Assembly: GCA_017435905.1 (NCBI GenBank)
Contig: JAFSEB010000002.1
Coordinates: 1 to 59,450 of the forward strand
Direction of reading: 5' to 3'
DNA from: Clostridia bacterium
GTDB lineage: Bacteria; Bacillota; Clostridia; Christensenellales; CAG-138
DNA length: 59,450 nt
A program made the translations under genes and the position numbers. Positions 51,129 to 59,450 of the stretch are shown one piece after another; the first letter of the stretch is position 1, and every line of letters starts with the position of its first letter. The notes under the pieces were generated by a model. That model was not told the DNA's origin and ran no database searches. It saw only the letters and a program-made list of their open reading frames with translations.

Positions 51129-53279
51129 TTACTGTATCTTCTCCAGCTTAGCACGGAAGCTGATGCGCCGCTCCGTGGGCAGGATGTCGAATTTCACCGC
51201 ATAGGCGCTTTTGCCTTCATCCACAGCGGTGACGGTGCCCTCGCCCATGATGTCGTGCCTGACCCTGTCGCCTGCCCGGAAGCGCTCTCCCAAAGCCGGA
51301 GAGAGCAGCTTCTCGCTGACGGCGATGTGGCGGAAGGCATCCTCCTTGAGCCTGTCATCGATGGCGCCGCTCTTTTCGAGGAGGTCTTCCTTCACGTTGT
51401 AAAGAAAACGGGACGGATAGCGGAAGGAGCCGTCAAAATTGCGCCCCTCCGATTCCGTCAGCGTCAGCGACTGCTGCGCACGGGTAAACGCCACGAAAGC
51501 AAGGCGGCGCTCTTCCTCCATCTGCTCAAGGGTGGCTGTCTTTTTGGAGGGAAATACGCCCTCCTCCAGCCCTGCGATGAACACATGGGGGAATTCGAGC
51601 CCTTTTGCGGTGTGCACGGTCATCATACGGATGCGCTCCGCCTTATCCGCCGCATCGGCGGCGGTCATCAGCGCCACACGGGCAAGGTAGCCTTCCAATG
51701 TGGCTTCCTCGCCGCAGGTGGTCTCGAATTCATAGATCGCCTGCTTGAGCTCCGCCAGGTTGTCAAGGCGCTCCTGTGCACCCTCCGTGCGGAGCATTTT
51801 TTCATAGCCGCTTTTATCGAGCATCTCGCTCAGAAGCTCGGAGACGGGCGTTTCGGGGCTTTTCCTGCCAAAGTATTCCACAAGGTCAATGAGGGCTTTC
51901 GCCTTCGTGTTTTTGAAAAGCTCGTGCTCAAGATTGCGGTCAAGGGCTTCATAAAGGGTAACGTGGTTTTGCTCCGCATATTCCTGCAGAAAGCGCATGC
52001 GCCTTTCGCCGATGTTGCGTTTTGGCACGTTTGCCACCCGAAGGAAGGAAAGGTCATCCCGGTATGCGGCAAGGCGCAGATAGGAAAGGGCATCCTTGAT
52101 CTCCGTGCGGTTGAAAAAGCCGATGCCGCTTGAAATGGAATAGGGGATCTCCTCCTTCAGGAAAACTTCCTCAAGGGTGCGGCTCACATGGTGCGCCCTG
52201 TAAAGGATCGCCATATCACGCAGGGATACGCCCTCCGCCTGCAGGGCTTTTACCTCGCCTGCAATAAAGCGTGCCTCCGCTTCCGCATTTTTCGCATGGT
52301 GCCAGCGAACGGGTCTGCCGCCTGCAAGGGTGGAAATAAGCTCCTTCTTTACCCTGTTTTTGTTGGTATCGATGAGGGAGTTGGCGGCAGAAAGGATCTC
52401 GGGGGTAGAGCGGTAGTTCTGCAGCATCATGACGGTGTGGGTGCCGGGGAAGCGCTTGTCAAACTCAAGAAGGTAGCGCACATCCGCCCCACGCCAGGTG
52501 TAGATGGTCTGATCGGGATCGCCCACGATGAACAGGTTTTTGTGGTAGCCGCAAAGGGCTTCCATCAGCTCATACTGCAGCGCATCGATATCCTGAAACT
52601 CATCGATCATGATGTATTCAAGCCGCTGCTGCCACTTGTCACGGATAGCATCATCCCTGCCGAAGATATAAAGGGTATATTTGATGAGGTCGTTATAATC
52701 AAGCCCGAAGCACTTCTTCTGCTGGTAAAGGTAGCCGTAAAAGATGATATCCCGGGGCACCTCGGCAGCAAGGTATTTTGCCTTCAGCCCATCAAGGGGC
52801 ATATCGATCATATCGAGGTAATAATCGGGGTTCTCCTTGATCTTGCGGATCTCGATCATATCCCGGGCATTGGAGAAGGTCATGTGCCGAAGGGTCAGCC
52901 CACGCTCTTCGTAGATGATTTTGAGCATGGCATCGATATCGGAATTATCGAGCACAAGGAAGTTTTTCGGGTACTGCACCGCATGGCTGTCCTCCTGCAG
53001 CACGGATACGCAGAAGCCGTGGAAGGTGGAAACATAGCCCGTATCCTGATCGCCGGTCAGGGCATGGATGCGGCGGCGCATTTCCGCTGCGGCTTTGTTG
53101 GTGAACGTGACGCAAAGGATGTTGCCGGGCATGATGCCCACCTCGTTCACAAGGTAGGCGAATCGGTGGGACAGGGCACGGGTCTTGCCGCTGCCTGCCC
53201 CTGCAAGCACACGCACAAAGCCCTCCGTTGCGGTCACGGCATCAAGCTGTTCCCGGTTAAGGCCATGTAAAAGCTCCAT
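51129..53279 (-). CDS. pcrA: ATP-dependent DNA helicase PcrA/UvrD
   Basis: A 716-residue SF1A helicase. LNREQLDAVTATEG (Q motif), VLAGAGSGKTRAL (Walker A), IMIDEFQDIDALQ (Walker B), VGDPDQTIYTWRGAD (motif III region), VHTAKGLEFPHVFIAG (motif V) and RLAFVAFTRAQQ (motif VI) are all present. The C-terminal region ends in the Tudor-like part (RVRHDIMGEGTVTAVDEGK) typical of Firmicute PcrA. ATG 53279 chosen for AAAGGAGG 7 nt upstream. Housekeeping in repair and replication restart. Confidence 0.95.
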   Translation of the reverse strand: MELLHGLNREQLDAVTATEGFVRVLAGAGSGKTRALSHRFAYLVNEVGIMPGNILCVTFTNKAAAEMRRRIHALTGDQDTGYVSTFHGFCVSVLQEDSHAVQYPKNFLVLDNSDIDAMLKIIYEERGLTLRHMTFSNARDMIEIRKIKENPDYYLDMIDMPLDGLKAKYLAAEVPRDIIFYGYLYQQKKCFGLDYNDLIKYTLYIFGRDDAIRDKWQQRLEYIMIDEFQDIDALQYELMEALCGYHKNLFIVGDPDQTIYTWRGADVRYLLEFDKRFPGTHTVMMLQNYRSTPEILSAANSLIDTNKNRVKKELISTLAGGRPVRWHHAKNAEAEARFIAGEVKALQAEGVSLRDMAILYRAHHVSRTLEEVFLKEEIPYSISSGIGFFNRTEIKDALSYLRLAAYRDDLSFLRVANVPKRNIGERRMRFLQEYAEQNHVTLYEALDRNLEHELFKNTKAKALIDLVEYFGRKSPETPVSELLSEMLDKSGYEKMLRTEGAQERLDNLAELKQAIYEFETTCGEEATLEGYLARVALMTAADAADKAERIRMMTVHTAKGLEFPHVFIAGLEEGVFPSKKTATLEQMEEERRLAFVAFTRAQQSLTLTESEGRNFDGSFRYPSRFLYNVKEDLLEKSGAIDDRLKEDAFRHIAVSEKLLSPALGERFRAGDRVRHDIMGEGTVTAVDEGKSAYAVKFDILPTERRISFRAKLEKIQ

Positions 53280-53400
53280 TTTCATCCTCCTTTGCGCCTG
53301 ATTTTATGGTAATATAGGAACAGAGGTTCGTCAAGCGCCAAGCGGTTTTCCCATGCAAAACGATTATTGCAAAAAAATCAAAAAAATTTGAATTTAATGC

Positions 53401-53429
53401 TTGACATTTACCACCGCTTCGGGTAAACT
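53401..53429 (+). promoter_or_regulatory. Promoter of the tRNA operon
   Basis: TTGACA (53401-53406), 17-nt spacer, TAAACT (53424-53429), 43 nt before tRNA-Gly. Confidence 0.8.
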
Positions 53430-53471
53430 ATGTAACTGTCCGGCAGGGAAACGCCGGAACCCACAAAAGAT

Positions 53472-53547
53472 GCGGGAGTAGCTCATTTGGTAGAGCGCCG
53501 CCTTGCCAAGGCGGAGGTGGCGGGTTCGAGCCCCGTCTCCCGCTCCA
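53472..53547 (+). tRNA. tRNA-Gly (anticodon GCC)
   Basis: 76 nt including the encoded CCA. Acceptor stem GCGGGAG / CTCCCGC, D-arm GTAGCTCATTTGGTAGAGC, anticodon loop TTGCCAA, T-arm GGGTTCGAGCCCC. Confidence 0.97.
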
Positions 53548-53550
53548 TAT

Positions 53551-53626
53551 GCACCCTTAGCTCAGCTGGTAGAGCACCTGACTCTTAATCAGGGTGTCCA
53601 GGGTTCGAGCCCCTGAGGGTGTACCA
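53551..53626 (+). tRNA. tRNA-Lys (anticodon CTT)
   Basis: 76 nt including the encoded CCA. Acceptor stem GCACCCT / GGGTGT with a GU-type pair, D-arm TAGCTCAGCTGGTAGAGC, anticodon stem-loop CCTGACTCTTAATCAGG with CTT as anticodon, T-arm GGTTCGAGCCCC. It lies 3 nt after tRNA-Gly. The 3' end of this gene is repeated at 53800. Confidence 0.96.
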
Positions 53627-53632
53627 ACAAAG

Positions 53633-53657
53633 AACAGGCCATAAGGCCTGTTTTTTG
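53633..53657 (+). terminator. Terminator of the tRNA operon
   Basis: Stem AACAGGCC / GGCCTGTT with a 4-nt loop followed by TTTTGTTG. Confidence 0.85.
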
Positions 53658-53820
53658 TTGTGTGCACTTTTTCAATAAAGGGGCTCGAAGGGTGGATCAG
53701 AAAAGGCAACGGTGTTGCCTTTTCCCACCCCGGATTTTCGGGCCCAGGCGTGACGTGCGCAGCACGGAGTGCAAGCACGGCCTGCCGATGGCCGAAAATG
53801 AGCCCCTGAGGGTGTACCAA

Positions 53821-53850
53821 CACAAAGAGACCCATTTGGGTCTCTTTGTG
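53821..53850. terminator. Second terminator-like hairpin in the repeat
   Basis: Perfect 13-bp stem CACAAAGAGACCC / GGGTCTCTTTGTG with a 4-nt loop. It occupies in repeat unit 2 the place of the tRNA terminator in unit 1, but the sequence is unrelated. Confidence 0.8.
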
Positions 53851-53988
53851 TTGTACACAATTTGATAAGGGGGGCTCGAAGGGTGGATCAGAAAAGGCAA
53901 CGGTGTTGCCTTTTCCCACCCCTTCCCCATTCTTCTTTTCCCCGTTGTTTGCTATAATATCCTTATCAACAAACGAGGAGACGATCCC

Positions 53989-55155
53989 ATGCTCAACCTC
54001 ACCCACCTCATTCCCCAGATCAATGCCATCGAAACGAAACTGCACAGCGAACCGGAACTGAGCTTCCGTGAATACGGCACCACCCGACTCATCGATGAGA
54101 CCCTTACCGCCCTGCCCGGCACGGTTCGGGTGGACCTCGGTCTTGAAACGGGTACGGTATGGCGGCTCAAAGGCGCCAAAGAAGGCCCCACGGTCGGTCT
54201 CAGGACGGATATCGATGCCATCAGGCAGGAGGAATGCGTCTGCCGCAGCGACCGCTCCCGCCGAGCAGGCATCATGCATGCCTGCGGACACGACGTGCAT
54301 ACGGCTGCGCTTCTCGGCGCTGCCATGGCGCTGAGCGAAATGCGTGAGTGCCTTACAGGGGATGTAGTCTTCATCTTCCAGCCTGCGGAGGAGGTGCTGC
54401 GTGGCGCAAGGCACCTTGTTTCAAAGGGGCTGTTTGAAAAAGCCCCCTTCGATATGCTCTTCGGCCTTCACAACCAGCCGGCGCTGCCCCTTGGTACGGT
54501 GGGCATTACGGAAGGGCCGCTAATGGCAGGCAAGGATGACTTCATCCTCGACATTCACGGCAAGGGCGGTCACGGCGGCCTGCCCGATACCTGCATCGAC
54601 CCCATCGTGGCGGCAGCAGGGGTGGTCAATGCCCTGCAAACGGTGGTGAGCCGCAATGTGAGCCCCCTTGATGCGGCGGTGCTCTCCGTTTGCTCCATTC
54701 ACGGCGGTACGGAAGAAAACCTTGTGGTGGAGGATGTGCGCCTGACGGGCAGCCTGCGCACCATGCGAAAGGAAGTGCGTGAACGGGCGCTTCAAAGGCT
54801 TCGTGAGATCAGCGAAACCACCGCTGCGGCTTACGGCTGCAGCGCAAAGCTCCAAACGGAGCGGCTGACCCCCTCCGTCATAAACAGCCGTGAAATGACC
54901 TTGCTTGCAGGAAAAGCGGCACAGGCTGCCTTTGGCGCAGAGAATATCCGCAGCGCCGTTCCCTGCATGGGCTGTGAGGATTTCGCCGTCTACGGCGAGC
55001 ATGTGCCCTCCTTTTTCTATTTCCTTGGCAGCGGACGGGCGGACGGGCAAAGCGCACCGTGGCACAAGAGCGATTTCCGGGCGGAACCGGGCACCGCTAT
55101 TGCCGGGGCAAGGCTGCTTGCCGCCGGCGTGCTTGCGGCGCAGGGGCTGCTGTGA
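53989..55155 (+). CDS. M20-family amidohydrolase (peptidase M20D)
   Basis: A 388-residue metal-dependent amidohydrolase. LHSEPELSFREYGTT near the N-terminus, GLRTDIDAI, MHACGHDVHTAALLGAA (metal His) and FIFQPAEEVLRGARHLV (catalytic Glu) are typical of the AmhX/HipO/IAA-amino-acid hydrolase group. FHNQPA-like GLHNQPALPLG follows. It would deacylate N-acyl amino acids. Two parts (VNALQTVVSRNVSPLDAAV, VPCMGCEDFAVYGEHVP) complete the fold. GAGGAG precedes the ATG. Confidence 0.92.
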   Translation: MLNLTHLIPQINAIETKLHSEPELSFREYGTTRLIDETLTALPGTVRVDLGLETGTVWRLKGAKEGPTVGLRTDIDAIRQEECVCRSDRSRRAGIMHACGHDVHTAALLGAAMALSEMRECLTGDVVFIFQPAEEVLRGARHLVSKGLFEKAPFDMLFGLHNQPALPLGTVGITEGPLMAGKDDFILDIHGKGGHGGLPDTCIDPIVAAAGVVNALQTVVSRNVSPLDAAVLSVCSIHGGTEENLVVEDVRLTGSLRTMRKEVRERALQRLREISETTAAAYGCSAKLQTERLTPSVINSREMTLLAGKAAQAAFGAENIRSAVPCMGCEDFAVYGEHVPSFFYFLGSGRADGQSAPWHKSDFRAEPGTAIAGARLLAAGVLAAQGLL

Positions 55156-55198
55156 TATGATGGTTCCCATACCGCATTGCGTCAGAAAGGAGCAGCAC

Positions 55199-55777
55199 AT
55201 GAAACGCACCGTTTTCCTTCTTTGCACCCTTCTTGCCCTCCTGCTTCTTTGCGGCTGCGCCAAAGAGGAAAAAGCACCCCAAGACAGGCGTTATTCCGTC
55301 AACGTGGACAACATTTGGTTTACCGTTGACCCGGATGCCCACACCATTACGGATGGCACAACGGTATATCATTATGAGATCTCCGGCGGCGGCAGCATAA
55401 GATACAGCGTCACCTTTACCTATCCCGACGGCGAAACGTACACCTGGACCGAAACAAAAAGCGGAAATGTCACCGCAGGCAGCGGCGCCGTCAGCCAGAA
55501 TTATAACGAAGATCTTTACGTTTCCGGCATGACCCTTCGGGATGTGATCGAAGCGGAAGCGCCTGAATTGAAAAAAAGCGATGCCGGCGGCGGCAGTTTC
55601 CTCATCGGCATCATTGCCATTGCCATCGGCGCATTCAGCATCGCTTCCCCCGAGACCGCATGGAAAATGGAATACGGCTGGCGGTTCAAAAACGCAGAGC
55701 CTTCCGAGGCGGCGCTGCTTTGGAACCGCATCGGCGGCGTGATCACCGTCATCTTCGGCATCTTCATCATGTTCTGA
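55199..55777 (+). CDS. Lipoprotein with C-terminal TM segments (DUF6199-like)
   Basis: A 192-residue protein with a lipoprotein signal peptide: MKRTVFLLCTLLALLLLCGC, with the lipobox cysteine at position 20. The middle part (VDNIWFTVDPDAHTITDGTTVYHYEIS) is an extracytoplasmic beta-rich domain. The C-terminus has two TM segments (FLIGIIAIAIGAFSIAS, GGVITVIFGIFIMF) around WRFKNAEPSEAALLWNR, which is how I remember DUF6199. AAAGGAGC precedes the ATG. It follows the M20 gene by 43 nt and may be co-transcribed. Confidence 0.78.
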   Translation: MKRTVFLLCTLLALLLLCGCAKEEKAPQDRRYSVNVDNIWFTVDPDAHTITDGTTVYHYEISGGGSIRYSVTFTYPDGETYTWTETKSGNVTAGSGAVSQNYNEDLYVSGMTLRDVIEAEAPELKKSDAGGGSFLIGIIAIAIGAFSIASPETAWKMEYGWRFKNAEPSEAALLWNRIGGVITVIFGIFIMF

Positions 55778-55792
55778 ACACGGGCAGCTTTT

Positions 55793-55826
55793 GCGGCAGG
55801 GTCTTCCCTGCCGCTTTCGTTTTTTG
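55793..55826 (+). terminator. Rho-independent terminator
   Basis: Stem GCGGCAGGG / CCCTGCCGC with a 4-nt loop, then TTTCGTTTTTT. Confidence 0.92.
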
Positions 55827-55893
55827 GCACGGATTGACAGAACATCTGTTCGCCGCTACAATAAAGAAAAATGCGGAGAAGGGAGAAGGAAAC

Positions 55894-57141
55894 ATGGCAC
55901 GGCTCATTTTTCATGTGGATGTGAACAGCGCTTACCTTTCCTGGGAATCCGCAAGGCGTGTCAGGAACGGCGAGTCCGACCTGCGGCTCATCCCTGCCGT
56001 GATCGGCGGCGACAGGGAGAAGCGCACGGGCGTTGTCCTCGCCAAATCCATCCCGGCGAAAAAGTGCGGCGTCATCACCGGCGAGCCCATCGCCTTTGCC
56101 CTCAGAAAATGCCCGGACCTTGTGCTGGCAAAGCCGGATTTTTGCCTGTATGAGCAAAATTCAAGGGCTTTTATGGCGGTCTGCCGCCAATATGCGCCCG
56201 TGGCGGAACAGGTATCCATCGATGAATGCTTCCTTGATATGAGCGGCACGGAACGCATCTACCCCGATCCCCTTCAGGTGGCTGCCGCCATCAAAAACAC
56301 CGTGCGGGATACGCTGGGCTTTACCGTCAATGTGGGCATCAGCACCAACAAGCTTCTCGCAAAAATGGCCAGCGATTTTGAAAAGCCGGACAGGATCCAC
56401 ACTCTGTTTCCGGATGAGATCGCAGCAAAGCTGTGGCCCCTTCCCGTGGGCGAGCTTTTCACCGTGGGCAAAGCCACGGCGGCAAAGCTGGAAGCCCACG
56501 GCATCACCACCGTAGGCGCCCTTGCCAAGGCGGAGCTGCCGCTTGTGCAGGCCATCGTGGGGCGCAAATGGGGGCAGCAGCTGCACGATTACGCCAACGG
56601 CATCGATGATTCCCCCGTGCTTGCGGAGGGCGAGGATGCCAAGGGCTACAGCAATTCCACCACCCTTGAAAAGGACGTGACCACCGCCGAGGAGGGGCAC
56701 AGGGTGCTTCTTGCCCTTGCGGACAGCGTATCGAGCCGCCTCAGGGCGGATGGCGTGAAAGCACGCTGTGTGGCTGTGACCATCCGCAGCAACGATTTCA
56801 AAAACCACTCCCACCAGAAAAAGCTCAAAGAGGCAACGGATGTTACCAAAGAGGTATTTGAGGTATCAAAAGCCCTTTTTGACGAGCTTTGGGATCACCG
56901 CACGCCCCTGCGCCTTCTTGGCGTGGCGCTCACGGACATCGACCGCTTCGGCATGAGCCAAATGACATTCTTCCCGGATGCGGAAAAGGAAAAGCAGCGC
57001 AAAATAGACCGGGCGGCGGACGATATCCGCAGCCGTTTCGGCACGGGCGCCATCCTTCGGGGCGGCATTTACGGCACAAACGTGGGGAAGAAGCACAAGG
57101 CACAGTTTGAGCTTGACAGCGAAAAGGATAAAAGAAAATGA
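55894..57141 (+). CDS. dinB: DNA polymerase IV (Y-family)
   Basis: A 415-residue translesion polymerase. FHVDVNSAYLSWESARR and SIDECFLDMSG hold the catalytic carboxylates. NVGISTNKLLAKMASDFEKPD and the helix-hairpin-helix VGKATAAKLEAHGITTVGALA are typical, and the little-finger domain follows (STTLEKDVTTAEE). The C-terminus has no clear beta-clamp motif except QMTFFPD near 370. ATG with AGAAGGAAAC. Overlaps the next gene by 4 nt. Confidence 0.94.
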   Translation: MARLIFHVDVNSAYLSWESARRVRNGESDLRLIPAVIGGDREKRTGVVLAKSIPAKKCGVITGEPIAFALRKCPDLVLAKPDFCLYEQNSRAFMAVCRQYAPVAEQVSIDECFLDMSGTERIYPDPLQVAAAIKNTVRDTLGFTVNVGISTNKLLAKMASDFEKPDRIHTLFPDEIAAKLWPLPVGELFTVGKATAAKLEAHGITTVGALAKAELPLVQAIVGRKWGQQLHDYANGIDDSPVLAEGEDAKGYSNSTTLEKDVTTAEEGHRVLLALADSVSSRLRADGVKARCVAVTIRSNDFKNHSHQKKLKEATDVTKEVFEVSKALFDELWDHRTPLRLLGVALTDIDRFGMSQMTFFPDAEKEKQRKIDRAADDIRSRFGTGAILRGGIYGTNVGKKHKAQFELDSEKDKRK

Positions 57142-57383
57142 AAACCGTAAAGATCACCGTTTTGGAAAGCCGCTGCAGGGACCGCCTGTGCGAAGAGGGC
57201 GATACCTTCATTCTTGACGGGCGCTGCCCGCCCCTTTGTCAGGAGCTGTGGCATGCGGCTTACCCCTATGTGTTTGCCCTGCAGAACGGCGCTGCGCTCG
57301 ACTTGGGCGACAGCCGAAGCACTTCCTTCACCTGCCGCTGTCCCGATGGCGGCAGAGTGGTGATCCGTGGGGAAATTATATGA
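57138..57383 (+). CDS. TIGR04076-like small cysteine protein
   Basis: An 81-residue protein with VKITVLESRCRDRLCEEGD, RCPPLCQELWHAAYPYVFALQNGA and a CRCPDGGRVVIRGEI end. It resembles the TIGR04076 family, whose function is unknown to me; the cysteines may bind metal. It is shorter than most members. ATG overlaps the dinB stop by 4 nt (ATGA), so the two are co-translated. Confidence 0.78.
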   Translation: MKTVKITVLESRCRDRLCEEGDTFILDGRCPPLCQELWHAAYPYVFALQNGAALDLGDSRSTSFTCRCPDGGRVVIRGEII

Positions 57384-57405
57384 ATATTTTTGAACGCTGA
57401 CATGA

Positions 57406-57441
57406 AAAATTCCCATTTGCGGCAGGCGCAAACGGGTTTTT
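57406..57441 (+). terminator. Terminator after the TIGR04076-like gene
   Basis: Stem around CCCATTTGCG / CGCAAACGGG (imperfect) with a short loop, then TTTTTTCTT. Confidence 0.75.
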
Positions 57442-57498
57442 TCTTATCTTGAAATATGGTATCATGACAACAAACCTATCTTTTGCGGAGGATATCAT

Positions 57499-59202
57499 AT
57501 GAAATTTTCTGAGATCGCATATAAACGGGTGGATGTGGAAGCTGCCAAAACGAAGATCAAAGCGCTGACAGAGCAGCTTGAAAAAGCCGAAAGCTTTGCT
57601 GCGGCGGATAAGGTCTTCCTTGAGTTTGAGACCTTCTGCGACAACGAGATCTCCACCATGCGCACCATTGCGCAGATCCGCCGGGATATCGATACCCGTG
57701 ATCCCTTCTACGATGGCGAGATCAGCTTTTACAATCAGGAGATGCCCAAGCTGCGCCCCCTGTTCAAGGCGTGGACGGATACGCTCCTCAAAAGCCCCTT
57801 CCGCAAGGAATTTGAAGAAAAATACGGCAATGTGTCCTTCATCAATGCGGAGATCTCCGCACGCAGCTTCGTGCCGGAGCTGGTGGAGGATCTGCAGAAG
57901 GAAAACGAGCTTGTAACACGCTACACCAAGCTCATCGCCTCCGCCGAGATCCCCTTCAACGGCGAGACCTATACCCTTTCCCAGCTTTCCCCCTTCAAGC
58001 TCAGCCCCGATGACGAAACACGCCGCGGCGCATGGCTTGCGGAGGGTGAATGGTATGTCTCCCATCAGGCAGAGCTTGACGAGATCTACGATTCCCTCAC
58101 CAAGCTTCGTGACAGCATGGGCAAAAAGCTCGGTCACAAGAGCTACACGCCCCTTGGCTACGACAGAATGGAGCGCAACTGCTACACGGAAAAGGACGTG
58201 GAAGGCTTCCGTGAGGGCGTGCGCAAATACCTTGTGCCCGTGGCAACGGAGATCTACAAGGCACAGGCAAAGCGCCTTGGCTTTGAATACCCCCTTACCT
58301 TTGCGGATAAGGATCTTGCTTTCCGCAGCGGTAACCCCCGCCCCGTGGGCACGCCGCAGGATATCCTCAACATGGGCACCACCTTCTATTCCGAGCTTTC
58401 CGCCGAAACGAAGGAATTCTGGGCACATATGCGTGAGCATGAAATGATGGACGTGGAATCAAGGCCCGGCAAATCCGCCGGCGGCTACTGCACCGGCCTG
58501 CCGCTGCTCAAGTCCCCCTTCATCTTTGCGAATTTCAACGGTACTGCCCACGATGTGGAAGTCATCACCCACGAAGCCGGTCACGCCTTTGCAAGCTATG
58601 TGAACCGTGACCGCATCCCCTCCGATATCCAGTGGCCCAGCCTTGAGGGCTGCGAAGTGCACTCCATGTCCATGGAATTCTTTGCGGAGCCCTGGGCGGA
58701 AGGCTTCTTTGGGGACGATGCACGCAAGTTCCGCTATACGCACCTTGCCTCCGCCATCACCTTCATCCCCTACGGCACGCTGGTGGATCACTTCCAGCAC
58801 AAGGTCTACGAAAAGCCCGAAATGACCCCCGAAGAGCGCCATGCCGTGTGGCAGGAGCTTCTCAAGGTCTACATGCCCTGGGTGAAGCTTGACGGCTCCC
58901 CCTTCTACGGCGAGGGCAAAAACTGGCAGCGCCAGAGCCACATTTACAAGAACCCCTTCTACTATATCGATTACTGCCTTGCCCAGTCCGTGGCGCTGCA
59001 GTTCTGGGCCCGTATCCGGGAGGACAGGAATGCCGCCTTTGAGACCTATATGGCATACACCCGCCTTGGCGGCAGCAGGGTCTTCACGGATCTTCTCAAG
59101 GCTGCCGGGCTCAAAAACCCCTTCGATCCCGAATGCCTCAAGCAGGTATCGGAAGAAGCGGCTGCATTCCTTGCAGAATACGACCTTTCCGGCATCGAAT
59201 AA
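57499..59202 (+). CDS. M3-family oligoendopeptidase F-like
   Basis: A 567-residue zinc metallopeptidase. The active site is in HEAGHAFASYV (HExxH), with the distant Glu ligand in LEGCEVHSMSMEFFAEP. KSAGGYCTGLPLLKSPFIF and IYKNPFYYIDYCLAQ are typical of the M3B group. It degrades cytosolic oligopeptides. ATG 57499 is behind GCGGAGG. Shorter than canonical PepF (about 600) but complete, ending in a normal stop. Confidence 0.93.
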   Translation: MKFSEIAYKRVDVEAAKTKIKALTEQLEKAESFAAADKVFLEFETFCDNEISTMRTIAQIRRDIDTRDPFYDGEISFYNQEMPKLRPLFKAWTDTLLKSPFRKEFEEKYGNVSFINAEISARSFVPELVEDLQKENELVTRYTKLIASAEIPFNGETYTLSQLSPFKLSPDDETRRGAWLAEGEWYVSHQAELDEIYDSLTKLRDSMGKKLGHKSYTPLGYDRMERNCYTEKDVEGFREGVRKYLVPVATEIYKAQAKRLGFEYPLTFADKDLAFRSGNPRPVGTPQDILNMGTTFYSELSAETKEFWAHMREHEMMDVESRPGKSAGGYCTGLPLLKSPFIFANFNGTAHDVEVITHEAGHAFASYVNRDRIPSDIQWPSLEGCEVHSMSMEFFAEPWAEGFFGDDARKFRYTHLASAITFIPYGTLVDHFQHKVYEKPEMTPEERHAVWQELLKVYMPWVKLDGSPFYGEGKNWQRQSHIYKNPFYYIDYCLAQSVALQFWARIREDRNAAFETYMAYTRLGGSRVFTDLLKAAGLKNPFDPECLKQVSEEAAAFLAEYDLSGIE

Positions 59203-59450
59203 AATATATGCACTGAAAAGGACCGCCCCGAACGGGGTATTCCGATAAGCAAACATCGGTCTAAGAAAGGCAATACCGGCCCTATCGGTGTGTTGTGCGG
59301 TCTTGAAACAGCACCACTATTCCTTCGACCACACGCCTGCCGATAGAACCGGTCTTGCCTTTTTTAGACTCTTCGACCGCAAAATGGATCGCTTTCGGGT
59401 AAATGCAAGGAAGAGGAGGAAGGCATATCCGTCGATATTCCGACCGACGA
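59203..59450. ncRNA. Structured region with long imperfect hairpin, identity unknown
   Basis: 59261-59288 pairs with 59340-59367 in 24 of 28 positions (core AAAGGCAA..ACCGG and CTATCGG), and inner bases GTGCGGTC / GACCACAC extend the stem. The region to 59450 has no open frame of note and continues out of the window. Mismatches that keep pairing potential (one G-T) suggest an RNA, but it might be a decayed inverted-repeat element. A small CCCC/GGGG hairpin at 59226-59237 precedes it. Confidence 0.45.

Larger units (their letters stand above)
53607..53922. repeat. Two-unit tandem repeat built on the tRNA-Lys 3' end
   Basis: Unit 1 starts in the T-arm of tRNA-Lys (53607) and unit 2 at 53800. 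The first 23 nt of both are identical and include the end of the tRNA with CCA. Each unit then has a different terminator hairpin (53633-53652 and 53821-53850) and an identical 52-nt block (53680-53731 and 53871-53922). The block begins GGGGCTCGAA, the complement of the T-arm, and contains the perfect hairpin GAAAAGGCAAC/GTTGCCTTTTC. The period is about 192 nt. Confidence 0.85.

Noticed and set aside
51129..53279. Second Gabija helicase
   Set aside because: It has full-length PcrA features and the C-terminal Tudor-like region and no OLD nuclease partner; it is housekeeping PcrA.
1..59450. CRISPR array
   Set aside because: No regularly spaced short repeats were seen; the only tandem structure is the two-unit repeat after tRNA-Lys.

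Overview
The window looks like chromosome of a fairly GC-rich member of the Clostridia (Firmicutes), carrying a GC-poorer integrated element at its left end. Support for this comes from the Rnf complex, a short-form HisG with HisZ, YlmH, a folate ECF transporter under a THF riboswitch, strong AGGAGG-type ribosome binding sites and Tn916/Tn4451-type mobile genes. No rRNA is present, so the species cannot be named.

Positions 1 to about 17,400 are an integrative mobilizable element. On the minus strand it has a Tn916-type integrase (3' end cut by the window), an excisionase, a VapE-type helicase, a CHC2 primase-like protein, a MobA/MobL relaxase with a recognisable MobQ-type oriT, and two small accessory proteins. 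On the plus strand it has an XRE regulator with a two-TM protein. Next comes a five-gene unit behind a perfect consensus promoter: an AlbA_2/Schlafen-like protein with a winged helix, a BcgI-like fused nuclease-methylase, its specificity subunit, an OLD-family ATPase/TOPRIM nuclease and a UvrD-like helicase. The last two have the Gabija (GajA/GajB) layout. TnpV and a DUF6809-like protein lie at the right end. The defence unit is the best candidate for an undescribed combined system.

Positions 17,800 to 20,800 hold a serine-palmitoyltransferase-like enzyme, an SDR reductase that overlaps it, and an LCB5/diacylglycerol-kinase-type lipid kinase with its own promoter. This is a plausible sphingoid-base pathway, unexpected in a Firmicute. 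Next, on the minus strand, is an rnfCDEAB operon with no rnfG between D and E. It is followed by a two-gene split TSUP transporter, a membrane protein and ylmH. A complete histidine operon (hisZ-G-D-C-B-H-A-F-IE plus a PHP phosphatase) runs from 27.8 to 36.1 kb from one promoter.

From 36 to 46 kb there are a MITE-like element flanked by a 17-bp direct repeat, a MazG-like protein, a five-gene minus-strand operon (GT2-GtrA, phosphodiester glycosidase, small membrane protein, MBL hydrolase, nitroreductase), an iron-sulfur aldo/keto reductase, the THF riboswitch with folT and a RimK-like ATP-grasp ligase, an Mrp/NBP35 ATPase, a DUF6125-like protein and a D-threonine-aldolase-like enzyme.

From 46 to 59 kb there are a MarR-controlled heterodimeric ABC exporter, a uridine-kinase-like protein, PcrA, tRNA-Gly and tRNA-Lys followed by a tandem duplication of the tRNA-Lys 3' tail, an M20 amidohydrolase, a lipoprotein, DNA polymerase IV, a TIGR04076-like protein and an M3 oligoendopeptidase. 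The last 250 bases hold a large imperfect hairpin of unknown identity.
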